Shown here: piece by piece, positions 1 to 11,050 of the stretch
How the letters are laid out: the number at the start of each line of letters is the position of its first letter
How positions within the stretch are numbered: the stretch's first letter is position 1
From: Syngnathus acus
Taxonomy: Eukaryota; Chordata; Actinopteri; Syngnathiformes; Syngnathidae
Reading direction: 5' to 3'
Assembly: GCF_901709675.1 (NCBI RefSeq)
Contig: NC_051095.1
Coordinates: 8,523,956 to 8,587,955, forward strand
DNA: 64,000 nt
The notes under the pieces: generated by a model
Told to the model about the DNA's origin: nothing
Seen by the model: the letters and a program-made list of their open reading frames with translations, nothing else
Database searches by the model: none
Translations under genes and position numbers: made by a program

Positions 1-1094
1 TTTTCCATGATCCACAACCGCTTACAGCAGCAGTGTATCTCGGTCCTAACACAAAATGCAGTCCAGGTTCCACATAAATCTTTCGCTCGCTTTCTTGACT
101 CGCTGTGAATGGAAAGACGAATGGCTGGAATCAGCCTGAACACATCTGATATTTTTTGTGCTTTTACATAGAGTTGCTTTGAATTTCTACTGCACCTTTG
201 GTAGGATCCTGGGATGCTTAATAAATATATGAAAATAATAAATAGTTTTTACATTGATACGAAATACATTTGTGTACAATTTGTGTAGGATCCTGGGATG
301 ATTAGTAAATATATGCAAATAATGAAAATATTATAGTTTTTACATTCATACAAAATAAATGACATACATGGATGATGAAGTGTCTCGTTTTTTTCCTAAT
401 GTGCTGATGATGATTTTTTTCTCATAAAATATGAATACAATAATCATATTTTTTCTCAGACATTTTATTCTCGTTACATTATATTTTTCATTTCAAGATT
501 AGACTAACAAACTCTCAGCTGCAAGTAATGGCAATAGAAACACATTATTTTTTTAAATAACAAATGAGTCAGCAGTATTGTTGCAAATTCACATTTAGCT
601 AGCTTTTAGCACATACCGGTGCAAGTCATGAGTGACTTACCATATTCACGATCTTTTTTTTTTTTTTAAATGATGAAAATCACTTGTCATGAATCACTGG
701 AATCTTTAAACTGCATGTGGTACTTCAGAAAAATAGCTTGAGTCCATTTTTCTTTTTTTACATCTTCAATCCTTTATCACATTTGCAATCTCACTACCAT
801 TGTAATACAGTTTCCTTGTCTTTGATGAAGCAATCTGTTTTTTTAAAAATCACTGCAATCATTCTATTTTGATTGACAGAGGTTGTACAATGATATTTTA
901 GTCCCATTATGCCTTGCGCTGTAAGTTTCTGCAGTACTTTTGAAATGTAAAAATTCTTAATACAAACTTTGACAGAAGTTGTACAGTGTTAGTTCAGTCC
1001 CAATATGCCAAATATGGTTCCTTGCACTGCAAACTTCTGCAAACTTTTGAAATGTGAAAGATCTTAATACAAACTTTAAATAAATTTGATCTCG
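1..1094. other. Partial spacer of the receptor array (window edge)
   Basis: No coding exon. The first bases match 3850 onward and 7617 onward, so the window opens inside a repeat unit and the array very likely extends to the left. The stretch holds one perfect octamer ATGCAAAT (313-320) and a degenerate partner about 80 bp before it. About 598-650 is a remnant of the type-B tail exon that is intact in genes 5 and 6. A minus-strand AATAAA (464-469), repeated in the other units, could be the poly(A) signal of gene 1, giving a 3' UTR of roughly 0.6 kb; that last point is inference. Confidence 0.7.
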
Positions 1095-2728
1095 TTAGGT
1101 TTCGCGGAGGCAGACGTCCGTATACGTGCTAAAATCCTCATTTTTTCTCGCTCTCGTTTGGCTGGCTTTGCCACTTTTCCTGGGGACAATGGTCGGCGCG
1201 GAATAAACCAAAGTGTCTTCGGTTCTCTGAGAAAACAAGTCACTTGTGTCACAAGAAGAAGGTGGAAAGGGAGCAAACGTGCGGAGAGACTATCGACTGA
1301 CCTGCTGCACACCACTGCACGTTTCTTCACGAGTTTGCAGACAAGCTAAACATCAAAGAGAGATAGTCTATCAAGCAATGGCGTCACGAGGATTCCCAAA
1401 ATAACTTGTATTACATCTTTTCCATCTCCCAAAGTGCATGCCTACACTTTTCTTTTTCTTATTATTTTCTGATGGCATTGAGTGAGACATTTGGCGACTA
1501 TATTGGATTGGTCGTAAATTGAGGAAATGTTTGAAAACGAATGCCCCCCCCCAAATTGTGAGAACCCCAAAAGAAGCAGTGGAATTTCTCTCACCTATGC
1601 AGCAACAAAACGTTTTTGTCTTGACCTTGTATATGAGAAAAACTGACAGGATGGAGATTAAGGTCAAAGCAGCAGCCATGACGAAGATAACAGTCTTTAG
1701 GAAATCAGACTTGCTGGGGTCTGGATCATGAAGGATAAAAAAAACAAACAGCAAACAATAGTTTGCACTTTTTGAAATCCGTGCTACTTGACAATCCTGA
1801 AATAAAAATATTTGATTTACCTTGCGTGTTGACCTTTGTTGCCTTTGCCATAAAAATGTGCCCACATGTGGCCACAGCACAAGAGTACGTTCCGGCGTCG
1901 ACGTTGTTATGGAAAGCGTGAACGCATTCCTGCATGGAGCCCTTTGCAACTTTCTCACATTCGTCATGAGTGTAAATGAAGTGGGGATTTGAATCCTCTG
2001 GTCCAGCTCTGAGCCAATAAAAGTTGTGTCCATCCTCACACGTTTTATTACCAGAGCGAGAGAGAACCGAGCACCGCGATCGGCTCTTGTTGAACTGCAA
2101 GTCATGAGTGACAGCAGTGACGGCTGTCTCTGCTTCTGGGTCGTCTGAAATGCAAATCGACCTTTTAGTCTGTCATGTTAATTATCAAAGAACTGCAACA
2201 AAATATTTAAATGACCAATTAACGTCTAAATATTCTCAATGCCAAATCACACATTTCCATATTTACCTTTGACCAGTAGAAATATTCCATTCAAAAATGT
2301 CATATTTTGAAACCATGATGGCAATTTGAAACAGTAGTAGAGCGCTGTGTCGATTTTTTGCACCTGACTAATTTGCAGAACAAACTTCCCTGGCTCTTGC
2401 TTGACTGTTATACGACGTCCACTCTTTGATGTCCCAGTTTTGGGTTCTGCCATATCAAAGGATGACATCTGACCTAAGATTTCTGGGAAGCTTCCAGAAG
2501 CAAGTCGAATCCAAATATGAAGAGCCTGAATTTCAGAGGAGTTGCGGGGACATTCCAGAGAGACACTTTGTCCAACTTTTTTGGTCTCTGTTGTGAAGGT
2601 GGGCTGACCCGTGTATCCTGAACAGAACAAAACACAGTAAGAGTGATGAACATGACTCCATTGCCTTTGAGCTTGGACTTGCCTCCAAACGGGATCAGCA
2701 GGAGCAGCAGATGAAGCGTCGTCCGCAT
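1095..2728 (-). CDS. Immune-type receptor gene 1 (NITR-like, two V-set Ig domains, TM, ITIM-like tail)
   Basis: Minus-strand exons: leader 2683-2728, V1 2267-2617, V2 1821-2144, TM 1595-1720, tail 1302-1345 and 1095-1226. They sum to 1023 nt, 340 residues. The leader (about 1-15) is short and leucine-rich. V1 (16-132) has Cys38, Trp51 and a D-x-A-L-Y-Y-C motif ending at Cys111, but no FGxGT J-like strand. V2 (133-240) has Cys157, Trp176, AGTYSC at 221 and extra cysteines 168, 195, 206 and 226. An uncharged TM helix spans about 250-271. The tail has Tyr305 (LVYSAP) and Tyr332 in STYTDV, which fits the ITIM consensus. All introns are phase 1 except the last (phase 0). Architecture and tail match teleost novel immune-type receptor-like inhibitory receptors; the ligand is unknown. 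Expected at the surface of leukocytes, recruiting SH2 phosphatases (family inference). The subfamily name could differ (SIRP-like, 'Ig kappa-like' in automatic annotation). Confidence 0.8.
2683..2728 (-). CDS. Leader exon of gene 1, followed by a 65-bp GC-AG intron
   Basis: The exon starts at ATG (2726-2728) and ends ...GGAG, followed by GCAAGT, a perfect GC-type donor. The acceptor TTCTGTTCAG ends at 2618. The intron is 65 bp (2618-2682). Joining the exons in phase 1 gives G-Y-T-G-Q-P, directly in frame with V1. No GT donor in the area gives the same frame. An upstream in-frame ATG at 2749 would add seven residues (MHLWNNK), but the internal ATG gives a cleaner signal peptide and is present in all copies, whereas the upstream one is not. 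Confidence 0.75.
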
Positions 2729-2831
2729 TTTGTTGTTCCACAAGTGCATCAGTTTCTCCAGAGAGCTTCAAATGTTTAATGACTTGAAACGTAGACCACA
2801 AAAGAGGAGGGGACAATTTCACAGACATCGC

Positions 2832-2836
2832 ATTGG
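2832..2836 (-). promoter_or_regulatory. CCAAT box upstream of gene 1
   Basis: CCAAT on the minus strand, about 105 bp upstream of the start codon. The same motif is kept upstream of gene 2 (6599-6603), gene 3 (10458-10462), gene 4 (14528-14532) and gene 5 (18346-18350). I see no convincing TATA box nearby. Conservation among recent copies is weak evidence by itself. Confidence 0.3.
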
Positions 2837-3279
2837 CCGTTTCAAGTGTCAACCCAAGCCGGCTCTTCTCAGTGAACGCTCTTCTGTACAAGACTTGATA
2901 TCTAGTTGTGCGTCACGTTTGAGACTCTGACACTTTGAATAGCGCACATTCATTGCTAACGATTTCACAATATCAATGAATCAACTTGGAGCAAAACCCC
3001 CAAAAACCTTAAATCAGCCTGGCATTGTGAAGGTCTGCTTGAGAAACAGAATTTGTGCAAACCAAAATAATTAATCACACACAAATCAGCGTATTCATAT
3101 CAAGTTTAAAAAGCTTAACTAAAATGAGGACTATGACAAAGGGACAATACAAAAGTGTGTCATCTGAAGCAAAAGAAATATTTTGCGTTTGTTATCACGT
3201 TCACTTTAACCACAAACACGAATGCATCATTATTTATTACAATCATGTGTCCTGAACTCGTTTGTACTTTGGATTGAAG

Positions 3280-3440
3280 AGGATGGCAGCCATTTTGGAG
3301 ACTAACCTACACAAGCGTGCTCAATAGGGTTTAAGTCAGCTGACGGTCTTGGCCAGTCTAAAGTCTTCAACATCATCCTCCTTTGTGATTCTGTTTTAGG
3401 TCATTATCTTGTTGCACGATGAAGGTTCACAGTTTGGATG
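3280..3440 (-). mobile_element. Tc1/mariner-like transposase remnant
   Basis: Minus strand, 3318-3362 reads L-D-W-P-R-P-S-A-D-L-N-P-I-E-H, the hallmark DWPSQSPDLNPIE motif around the last catalytic residue of Tc1-like transposases. Nearby in another frame is QQDND (about 3400-3425), the catalytic-Asp motif. The two frames are shifted and interrupted by stops, so the element is dead. The same fragment sits at the same place in all five spacers, so it was present before the array expanded. Confidence 0.7.
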
Positions 3441-4077
3441 CTTCTTTTGTTTCTCAGTGGCAGATGGATGACATTAGCATTTCCTGACTGACTGTCGGTG
3501 CAGAAATGTCAATGTGGTCAGACGACATCATCAAAGAGAACATGTTGTCGTTTGGTTCCCACTTGTAGAGGTAATTCAGCGCTTTAGCGACAAAGTGTTT
3601 TTACGATGTAAAATGAGACCAAAAGATGAACTCCGATATATTTGCCGGTTTAGTGTGCCCTCTCATTTCCTGTCAACGGTTCCCTTGAACACTGCTCAGC
3701 GTTGTTGATCAAAAGCCCACCGCAGGCCAAAGACACACAATGTGAAAGCCAGAAGTTTATGTCGTGCACGTTAAACTCACAGTATTTGTACATCCTTCCT
3801 TCTGAACATCGAAGAGAGGTACGGGTGGGAAGGTAAAGGAAGCTTTCATTTTTCCATGATCCACAACCGCTTACAGCAGCAGTGTATCTCGGTCCTAACA
3901 CAAAATGCAGTCCAGGTTGCACATAAATCTTTCGCTCGCTTTCTTGACTCGCTGTGAATGGAAAGACAAATGGCTGGAATCAGCCTGAACACAGCTGATA
4001 TTTTTTGTGCTTTTACATAGAGTTGCTTTGAATTTCTACTGCACCTTTGGTAGGATCCTGGGATGCTTAATAAATAT

Positions 4078-4169
4078 ATGCAAATAATAAATAGTTTTTA
4101 CATTGATACGAAATGCATTTGTGTACAATTTGCGTAGGATCCTGGGATGATTAGTAAATATATGCAAAT
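4078..4169 (+). promoter_or_regulatory. Pair of Ig-type octamers (ATGCAAAT)
   Basis: Perfect ATGCAAAT at 4078-4085 and 4162-4169, inside two degenerate copies of an 85-bp block beginning GTAGGATCCTGGGATG. The octamer is the POU-domain (Oct-1/Oct-2) site of immunoglobulin promoters and enhancers. It lies about 1.4 kb upstream of gene 1 and about 0.7 kb beyond the 3' end of gene 2. The AT-rich context makes chance plausible; the pairing recurs in the other spacers. Confidence 0.35.
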
Positions 4170-4861
4170 AATAAAAATATTATAGTTTTTACATTCATAC
4201 AAAATAAAATATCCCCCCACAATGACATACATGAATGATGAAGTGTCTCGTTTTTTCCCTAATGTGCTGATGATGATTTTTTTCTCATAAAATATGAATA
4301 CAATAATCGTATTTTTCTCAGACATTTTATTCTCGTTACATTATATTTTTCATTTCAAGATTAAACTAACAAACTCTCAGCTGCAAGTAATGGCAATAGA
4401 AACACATTATTTTTTAAATAACAAATGAGTCAGCAGTATTGGTGCAAATTCACATTTAGCTAGTGAGCTAGCTTTTAGCACACCGGTGCAAGTCATGAGT
4501 GACTTACCATATTCACATTCTTTTTTTTTTTTTTTAAATGATGAAAATCACTTGTCATGAATCACTGGAATCTTTAAACTGTATGTGGTACTTCAGAAAA
4601 ATAGCTTGAGTCCATTTTTTTATTTTTTTTTTTTACATCTTCAACCCTTATCACATTTGCAATCTCACTACCATTGTAATACAGTTTCCTTGTCTTTGAT
4701 GAAGCAATTTGTTTTTTTAAAAATCACTGCAATCATTCTATTTTGATTGACAGAGGTTGTACAGTGATATTTTAGTCCCATTATGCCTTGCGCTGTACGT
4801 TTCTGCAGTACTTTTGAAATGTAAAAATTCTCAATACAAACTTTAAATAAATTTGATCTCG

Positions 4862-6495
4862 TTAGGTTTCGCGGAGGCAGACGTCCGTATACGTGCTAAA
4901 ATCCTCATTTTTTCTCGCTCTCGTTTGGCTGGCTTTGCCACTTTTCCTGGGGACAACGGTCGGCGCGGAATAAACCAAAGTGTCCTCGGTTCTCTGAGAA
5001 AACAAGTCACTTGTGTCACAAGAAGAAGGTGGAAAGGGAGCAAACGTGCGGAGAGACTTTTGACTGACCTGCTGCACACCACTGCACGTTTCTTCACGAG
5101 TTTGCAGACAAGCTAAATATCAAAGAGAGATAGTCTATCAAGCAATGGCGTCACGAGGATTCCCAAAATAACTTGTATTACATCTTTTCCATCTCCCAAA
5201 GTGCATGCCTACACTTTTCTTTTTCTTATTATTTTCTGATGGCATTGAGTGAGACATTTGGCGACTATATTGGATTGGTCGTAAATTGAGGAAATGTTTG
5301 AAAACTAATGCCCCCCCCCAAATTGTGAGAACCCCAAAAGAAGCAGTGGAATTTCTCTCACCTATGCAGCAACAAAACGTTTTTGTCTTGACCTTGTATA
5401 TGAGAAAAGCTGACAGGATGGAGATTAAGGTCAAAGCAGCAGCCATGACGAAGATAACAGTCTTTAGGAAATCAGACTTGCTGGGGTCTGGATCATGAAG
5501 GATAAAAAAACCAAACAGCAAACAATAGTTTGCACTTTTTGAAATCCGTGCTACTTGACAATCCTGAAATAAAAATATTTGATTTACCTTGCGTGTTGAC
5601 CTTTGTTGCCTTTGCCATAAAAATGTGCCCACATGTGGCCACAGCACAAGAGTACGTTCCGGCGTCGACGTTGTTATGGAAAGCGTGAACGCATTCCTGC
5701 ATGGAGCCCTTTGCAACTTTCTCACATTCGTCATGAGTGTAAATGAAGTGGGGATTTGAATCCTCTGGTCCAGCTCTGAGCCAATAAAAGTTGTGTCCAT
5801 CCTCACACGTTTTATTACCAGAGCGAGAGAGAACCGAGCACCGCGATCGGCTCTCGTTGAACTGCAAGTCATGAGTGACAGCAGTGACGGCTGTCTCTGC
5901 TTCTGGGTCGTCTGAAATGCAAATCGACCTTTTAGTCTGTCATGTTAATTATCAAAGAACTGCAACAAAATATTTAAATGACCAATTAACGTCTAAATAT
6001 TCTCAATGCCAAATCACACATTTCCATATTTACCTTTGACCAGTAGAAATATTCCATTCAAAATTGTCATATTTTGAAACCGTGATGGCAATTTGAAACA
6101 GTAGTAGAGCGCCGTGTCGATTTTTTGCACCTGACTAATTTGCAGAACAAACTTCCCTGGCTCTTGCTTGACTGTGATACGATGTCCACTCTTTGATGTC
6201 CCAGTTTGGCGTCTTGTATAATTAAAGGCGTGCATCTGACCTAAGACTTCTGGAAAGCTTCCAGAAGCAAGTCGAATCCAAGTAAGAACAGCTTGATTTT
6301 CAGAGGAATTGCGGGCACATTCTAGAGAGACACTTTGTCCAACCTTTTTGGTCTCTGTTGTGAAGGTGGGCTGACCCGTGTATTCTGAACAGAACAAAAC
6401 ACAGTAAGAGTGATGAACATGACTCCATTGCCTTTGAGCTTGGACTTGCCTCCAAACGGGATCAGCAGGAGCAGCAGATGAAGCGTCGTCCGCAT
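4862..6495 (-). CDS. Immune-type receptor gene 2 (NITR-like, ITIM-like tail)
   Basis: Exons: leader 6450-6495, V1 6034-6384, V2 5588-5911, TM 5362-5487, tail 5069-5112 and 4862-4993; 340 residues. Every boundary sits exactly 3767 bp from its partner in gene 1, with no indel through the coding region. Outside V1 the two proteins differ at only a few residues (for example Lys152Glu, Val267Ala, Ile310Val). In the V1 exon about 18 of 117 residues differ, mostly around residues 39-50 and 62-75, and there the sequence resembles gene 3. The tail has LVYSAP and the ITIM-like STYTDV. The TM segment has no charged residue, so an inhibitory rather than adaptor-linked receptor is expected. The recent duplicate could also be an assembly duplication, but the concentrated differences argue against that. 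Confidence 0.8.
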
Positions 6496-7046
6496 TTTGT
6501 TGTTCCACAAGTGCATCAGTTTCTCCAGAGAGCTTCAAATGTTTAATGACTTGAAACGTAGACCACAAAAGAGGAGGGGACAATTTCACAGACATCGCAT
6601 TGGCCGTTTCAAGTGTCAACCCAAGCCGGCTCTTCTCAGTGAACGCTCTTCTGTACAAGACTTGATATCTAGTTGTGCGTCACGTTTGAGACTCTGACAC
6701 TTTGAATAGCGCACATTCATTGCTAACGATTTCACAATATCAATGAATCAACTTGGAGCAAAACCCCCAAAAACCTTAAATCAGCCTGGCATTGTGAAGG
6801 TCTGCTTGAGAAACAGAATTTGTGCAAACCAAAATAATTAATCACACACAAATCAGCGTATTCATATCAAGTTTAAAAAGCTTAACTAAAATGAGGACTA
6901 TGACAAAGGGACAATACAAAAGTGTGTCATCTGAAGCAAAAGAAATATTTTGCGTTTGTTATCACGTTCACTTTAACCACAAACACGAATGCATCATTAT
7001 TTATTACAATCATGTGTCCTGAACTCGTTTGTACTTTGGATTGAAG

Positions 7047-7207
7047 AGGATGGCAGCCATTTTGGAGACTAACCTACACAAGCGTGCTCAATAGGGTTTA
7101 AGTCAGCTGACGGTCTTGGCCAGTCTAAAGTCTTCAACATCATCCTCCTTTGTGATTCTGTTTTAGGTCATTATCTTGTTGCACGATGAAGGTTCACAGT
7201 TTGGATG
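7047..7207 (-). mobile_element. Tc1/mariner-like transposase remnant
   Basis: Same degenerate DWPxPSADLNPIEH fragment as in the previous spacer, at the same distance upstream of the leader exon (of gene 2 here). Confidence 0.7.
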
Positions 7208-7842
7208 CTTCTTTTGTTTCTCAGTGGCAGATGGATGACATTAGCATTTCCTGACTGACTGTCGGTGCAGAAATGTCAATGTGGTCAGACGACATCATCA
7301 AAGAGAACATGTTGTCGTTTGGTTCCCACTTGTAGAGGTAATTCAGCGCTTTAGCGACAAAGTGTTTTTACGATGTAAAATGAGACCAAAAGATGAACTC
7401 CGATATATTTGCCGGTTTAGTGTGCCCTCTCATTTCCTGTCAACGGTTCCCTTGAACACTGCTCAGCGTTGTTGATCAAAAGCCCACCGCAGGCCAAAGA
7501 CACACAATGTGAAAGCCAGAAGTTTATGTCGTGCACGTTAAACTCACAGTATTTGTACATCCTTCCTTCTGAACATCGAAGAGAGGTACGGGTGGGAAGG
7601 TAAAGGAAGCTTTCATTTTTCCATGATCCACAACCGCTTACAGCAGCAGTGTATCTCGGTCCTAACACAAAATGCAGTCCAGGTTCCACATAAATCTTTC
7701 GCTCGCTTTCTTGACTCGCTGTGAATGGAAAGACAAATGGCTGGAATCAGCCTGAACACCTGATATTTTTTGTGCTTTTACATAGAGTTGCTTTGAATTT
7801 CTACGGCACCTTTGGTAGGATCCTGGGATGCTTAATAAATAT

Positions 7843-7934
7843 ATGCAAATAATAAATCGATTTTACATTAATACGAAATACATTTGTGTACAATTTGTGT
7901 ACGATCCTGGGATGATTAGTAAATATATGCAAAT
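7843..7934 (+). promoter_or_regulatory. Pair of Ig-type octamers (ATGCAAAT)
   Basis: Perfect octamers at 7843-7850 and 7927-7934, about 1.35-1.45 kb upstream of gene 2. The function is inferred from the motif and from recurrence only. Confidence 0.35.
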
Positions 7935-8726
7935 AATAAAAATATTATAGTTTTTACATTCATGCAAAATAAAACATCCCCCCATAATGACATACATGAA
8001 TGATGAAGTGTCTCGTTTTTTTCCTAATGTGCTGATGATGATTTTTTTCTCAAATAATATGAATACAATAATCGTATATTTTCTCAGACATTTTATTCTC
8101 GTTACATTATATTTTTCATTTCAAGATTAGACTAACAAACTCTCAGCTGCAAGTAATGGCAATAGAAACACATTATTTTTTAAATAACAAATGAGTCAGC
8201 AGGATTATTTCTAATTTAGCTAGTGAGCTAGCTTTTAGCACATACCGGTGCAAGTCATGAGTGACTTACCATATTCACATTCTTTTTTTTTTTTTTTTAA
8301 ATGACGAAAATCGCTTGTCATGAATCACTGGAATCTTTAAACTGCATGTGGTACTTCAGAAAAATAGCTTGAGTCCATTTTTTTATTTTTTACAACTTCA
8401 ATCCTTATCACATTTGCAATCTCACTACCATTGTAATACAGTTTCCTTGTCTTTGATGAAGCAATTTGTTTTTTTAAAAATCACTGCAATCATTCTATTT
8501 TGATTGACAGAGGTTGTACAGTGATATTTTAGTCCCATTATGCCTTGTGCTGTAAGTTTCTGCAGTACTTTTGAAATATAAAAATTCTCAATACAAACTT
8601 TGACGGAGGTTGCACAGTGTTAGTTTAGTCCCAATATGCCAAATACGGTTCCTTGCACTGTAAACTTCTGCAGTACTTTTGAAATGTGAAAGATCTTAAT
8701 ACAAACTTTAAATAAATTTGATCTCG

Positions 8727-10350
8727 TTAGGTTTCGTGGAGGCAGACGTCCGTATACGTGCTAAAATCCTCATTTTTTCTCGCTCTCGTTTGGCTGGCTT
8801 TGCCACTTTTCCTGGGGACAACGGTCGGCGCGGAATAAACCAAAGTGTCCTCGGTTCTCTGAGAAAACAAGTCACTTGTGTCACAAGAAGAAGGTGGAAA
8901 GGGAGCAAACGTGCGGAGAGACTTTCTACTGACCTGCTGCACACCACTGCACGTTTCTTCACGGGTTTGCAGACAAGCTAAACATCAAAGAGAGATAGTC
9001 TATCAAGCAATGGCGTCACGAGGATTCCCAAAATAACTTGTATTACATCTTTTCCATCTCCCAAAGTGCATGCCTACACTTTTCTTTTTCTTATTATTTT
9101 CTGATGGCATTGAGTGAGACATTTGGCGACTATATTGGATTGGTCTTAAAATGAGGAAATGTTTGAAAACTAATGCCCCCCCCAAATTGTAAGAACCCCA
9201 AAAGAAGCAGTGGAATTTCTCTCACCTATGCAGCAACAAAACGTTTTTGTCTTGACCTTGTATATGAGAAAAGCTGACAGGATGGAGATTAAGGTCAAAG
9301 CAGCAGCCATGACGAAGATAACAGTCTTTAGGAAATCAGACTTGCTGGGGTCTGGATCGTGAAAGAAAAAAAAAAACAGCAAACAATAATTTGAACTTTT
9401 TGAAATCCGTGCTACTTCACAATTCTGAAATCAAAATATTTGATTTACCTTGCGTGTTGACCTTTGTTGCCTTTGCCATAAAAATGTGCCCACATGTGGC
9501 CACAGCACAAGAGTAGGTTCCAGCGCTGACGTTTGGGAAAGTGTGAACGCATTCCTGCATGGAGCCCTTTGCAACTTTCTCACATTCGTCATGAGTGTAA
9601 ATGAAGTGGGGATTTGAATCCTCTGGTCCAGCTCTGAGCCAATAAAAGTTGTGTCCATCCTCACACGTTGTATTACCAGAGCGAGAGAAAACCGAGCACC
9701 GCGATCGGCTCTCGTTGAACTGCAAGTCATGAGTGACAGCAGTGACGGCTGTCTCTGCTTCTGGGTCGTCTGAAATGCAAATTGACCTTATAGTCTGTCA
9801 TGTTAATTATCAAAGAACTGCAAATAAATATTTAAATGACCAATTAATGTCTAAATATTCTCAATGCCAAATCACACATTTCCATATTTACCTTTGACCA
9901 GTAGAAATATTCCATTCAAAAATGTCATTTTATGATACCGTGATGGCAATTTGAAACAGTAGTAGAGCGCTGTGTCGATTTTTTGCACCTGACTAATTTG
10001 CAGAACAAACTTCCCTGGCTCTTGCTTGACTGTTATACGTCCACTCTTTGATGTCCCAGTTTCGCGTCTTGTATAATCAAAGGCGTGCATCTGACCTAAG
10101 ACTTCTGGAAAGCTTCCAGAAGCAAGTCGAATCCAAGTAAGAACAGCTTGATTTTCAGAGGAATTGCGGGCACATTCTAGAGAGACACTTTGTCCAACTT
10201 TTTTAGTCTCTGTTGTGAAGGTGGGCTGACCCTTGTATCCTGAACAGAACAAAACACAGTAAGAGTGATGAACATGACTCCATTGCCTTTGAGCTTGGAC
10301 TTGCCTCCAAACGGGATCAGCAGGAGCAGCAGATGAAGCGTCGTCCGCAT
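8727..10350 (-). CDS. Immune-type receptor gene 3 (NITR-like, ITIM-like tail)
   Basis: Exons: leader 10305-10350, V1 9892-10239, V2 9449-9769, TM 9226-9351, tail 8934-8977 and 8727-8858; 1017 nt, 338 residues. V1 and V2 each lack one codon relative to gene 1: a missing residue before ITVKQ in V1, and FPNVSAGTY in place of the longer form in V2. V1 keeps the Cys/Trp/YYC framework and lacks a J-like motif. The tail carries LVYSAP and STYTDV (ITIM-like); the last residues read CLHET instead of CLRET. The leader intron (10240-10304) is again 65 bp with a GC donor. All codon-length changes keep frame, which argues for a working gene. Confidence 0.8.
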
Positions 10351-10899
10351 TTTGTTGTTGTCCCAGCAAGTGCAGCAGTTCCTCCAGAGAGCTTCAAATC
10401 TTTAATGACTTGAAACGTAGAACACAAAAGGGGAGGGGACAATTTCACAGACATCGCATTGGCCGTTTCAGGTGTCAACCCGGCTCTACTCAATGAACGC
10501 TCTTCTGTACAAGACTTGCTATCTAGTTGCTGCGTCACGTTTGAGACTCTGACACTTTGAATAGCGCACATTCATGGCTAACGATTTCAATATATCAATG
10601 AATCAAGTTGGAGCAAAACCCCAGAAAACCTTAAATCAGTCTAGCATTGTGAAGGTCTGCTTCAGAAACAGTTTGTGCAAAGCAAAATAATTAATCACAC
10701 ACAAATCAGCGTATTCATATCAAGTTTAAAAAGCTTAACTAAAATGAGTATGTGAGGGACTATGACAAAGGGACAATACAAAAGTGTGTCATCTGAAGCA
10801 AAAGAAATATTTTGCGTTTGCTATCACGTTCACTTTAACCACAAACATTATTTATTACAATCATGTGTCCTGAACTCGTTTGTACTTTGGATTGAAGAG

Positions 10900-11050
10900 G
10901 ATGGCAGCCATTTTGGAGACTAACCTACACATGCGTGCTCAATAGGGTTTAAGTTAGCTGACAGTCTTGGCCAGGCTAAAATCTTCAACATCATCCTCGT
11001 TTGTGATTTTGTTTTAGGTCATTCTCTTGTTGCACGATGAAGGTTCTCAG
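10900..11050 (-). mobile_element. Tc1/mariner-like transposase remnant
   Basis: Third copy of the degenerate DDE fragment, with further point changes. Same position upstream of the leader exon of gene 3. Confidence 0.65.

Larger units (their letters stand above)
2729..4861. other. Spacer between receptor genes 1 and 2
   Basis: From the gene 1 side: 5' flank of gene 1, a Tc1-like transposase remnant (about 3280-3440), then the octamer pair (4078-4169). Next come a poly-T stretch, a relic of the type-B tail exon (about 4460-4510) and the 3' flank of gene 2. Small ORFs here repeat unchanged in each spacer and have no gene-like features. Confidence 0.7.
6496..8726. other. Spacer between receptor genes 2 and 3
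   Basis: Almost a copy of the previous spacer, with the Tc1-like remnant, octamer pair, poly-T stretch and a type-B tail relic (about 8222-8272). No gene supported. Confidence 0.7.

Noticed and set aside
1086-1349. 87-codon plus-strand ORF repeated in units 1-4
   Set aside because: Antisense to the type-A tail exons; the minus-strand frame with LVYSAP and YTDV explains the conservation.
3514-3708. Small ORFs conserved in each array spacer
   Set aside because: Conservation follows from recent duplication; no domains and codon changes without frame constraint.
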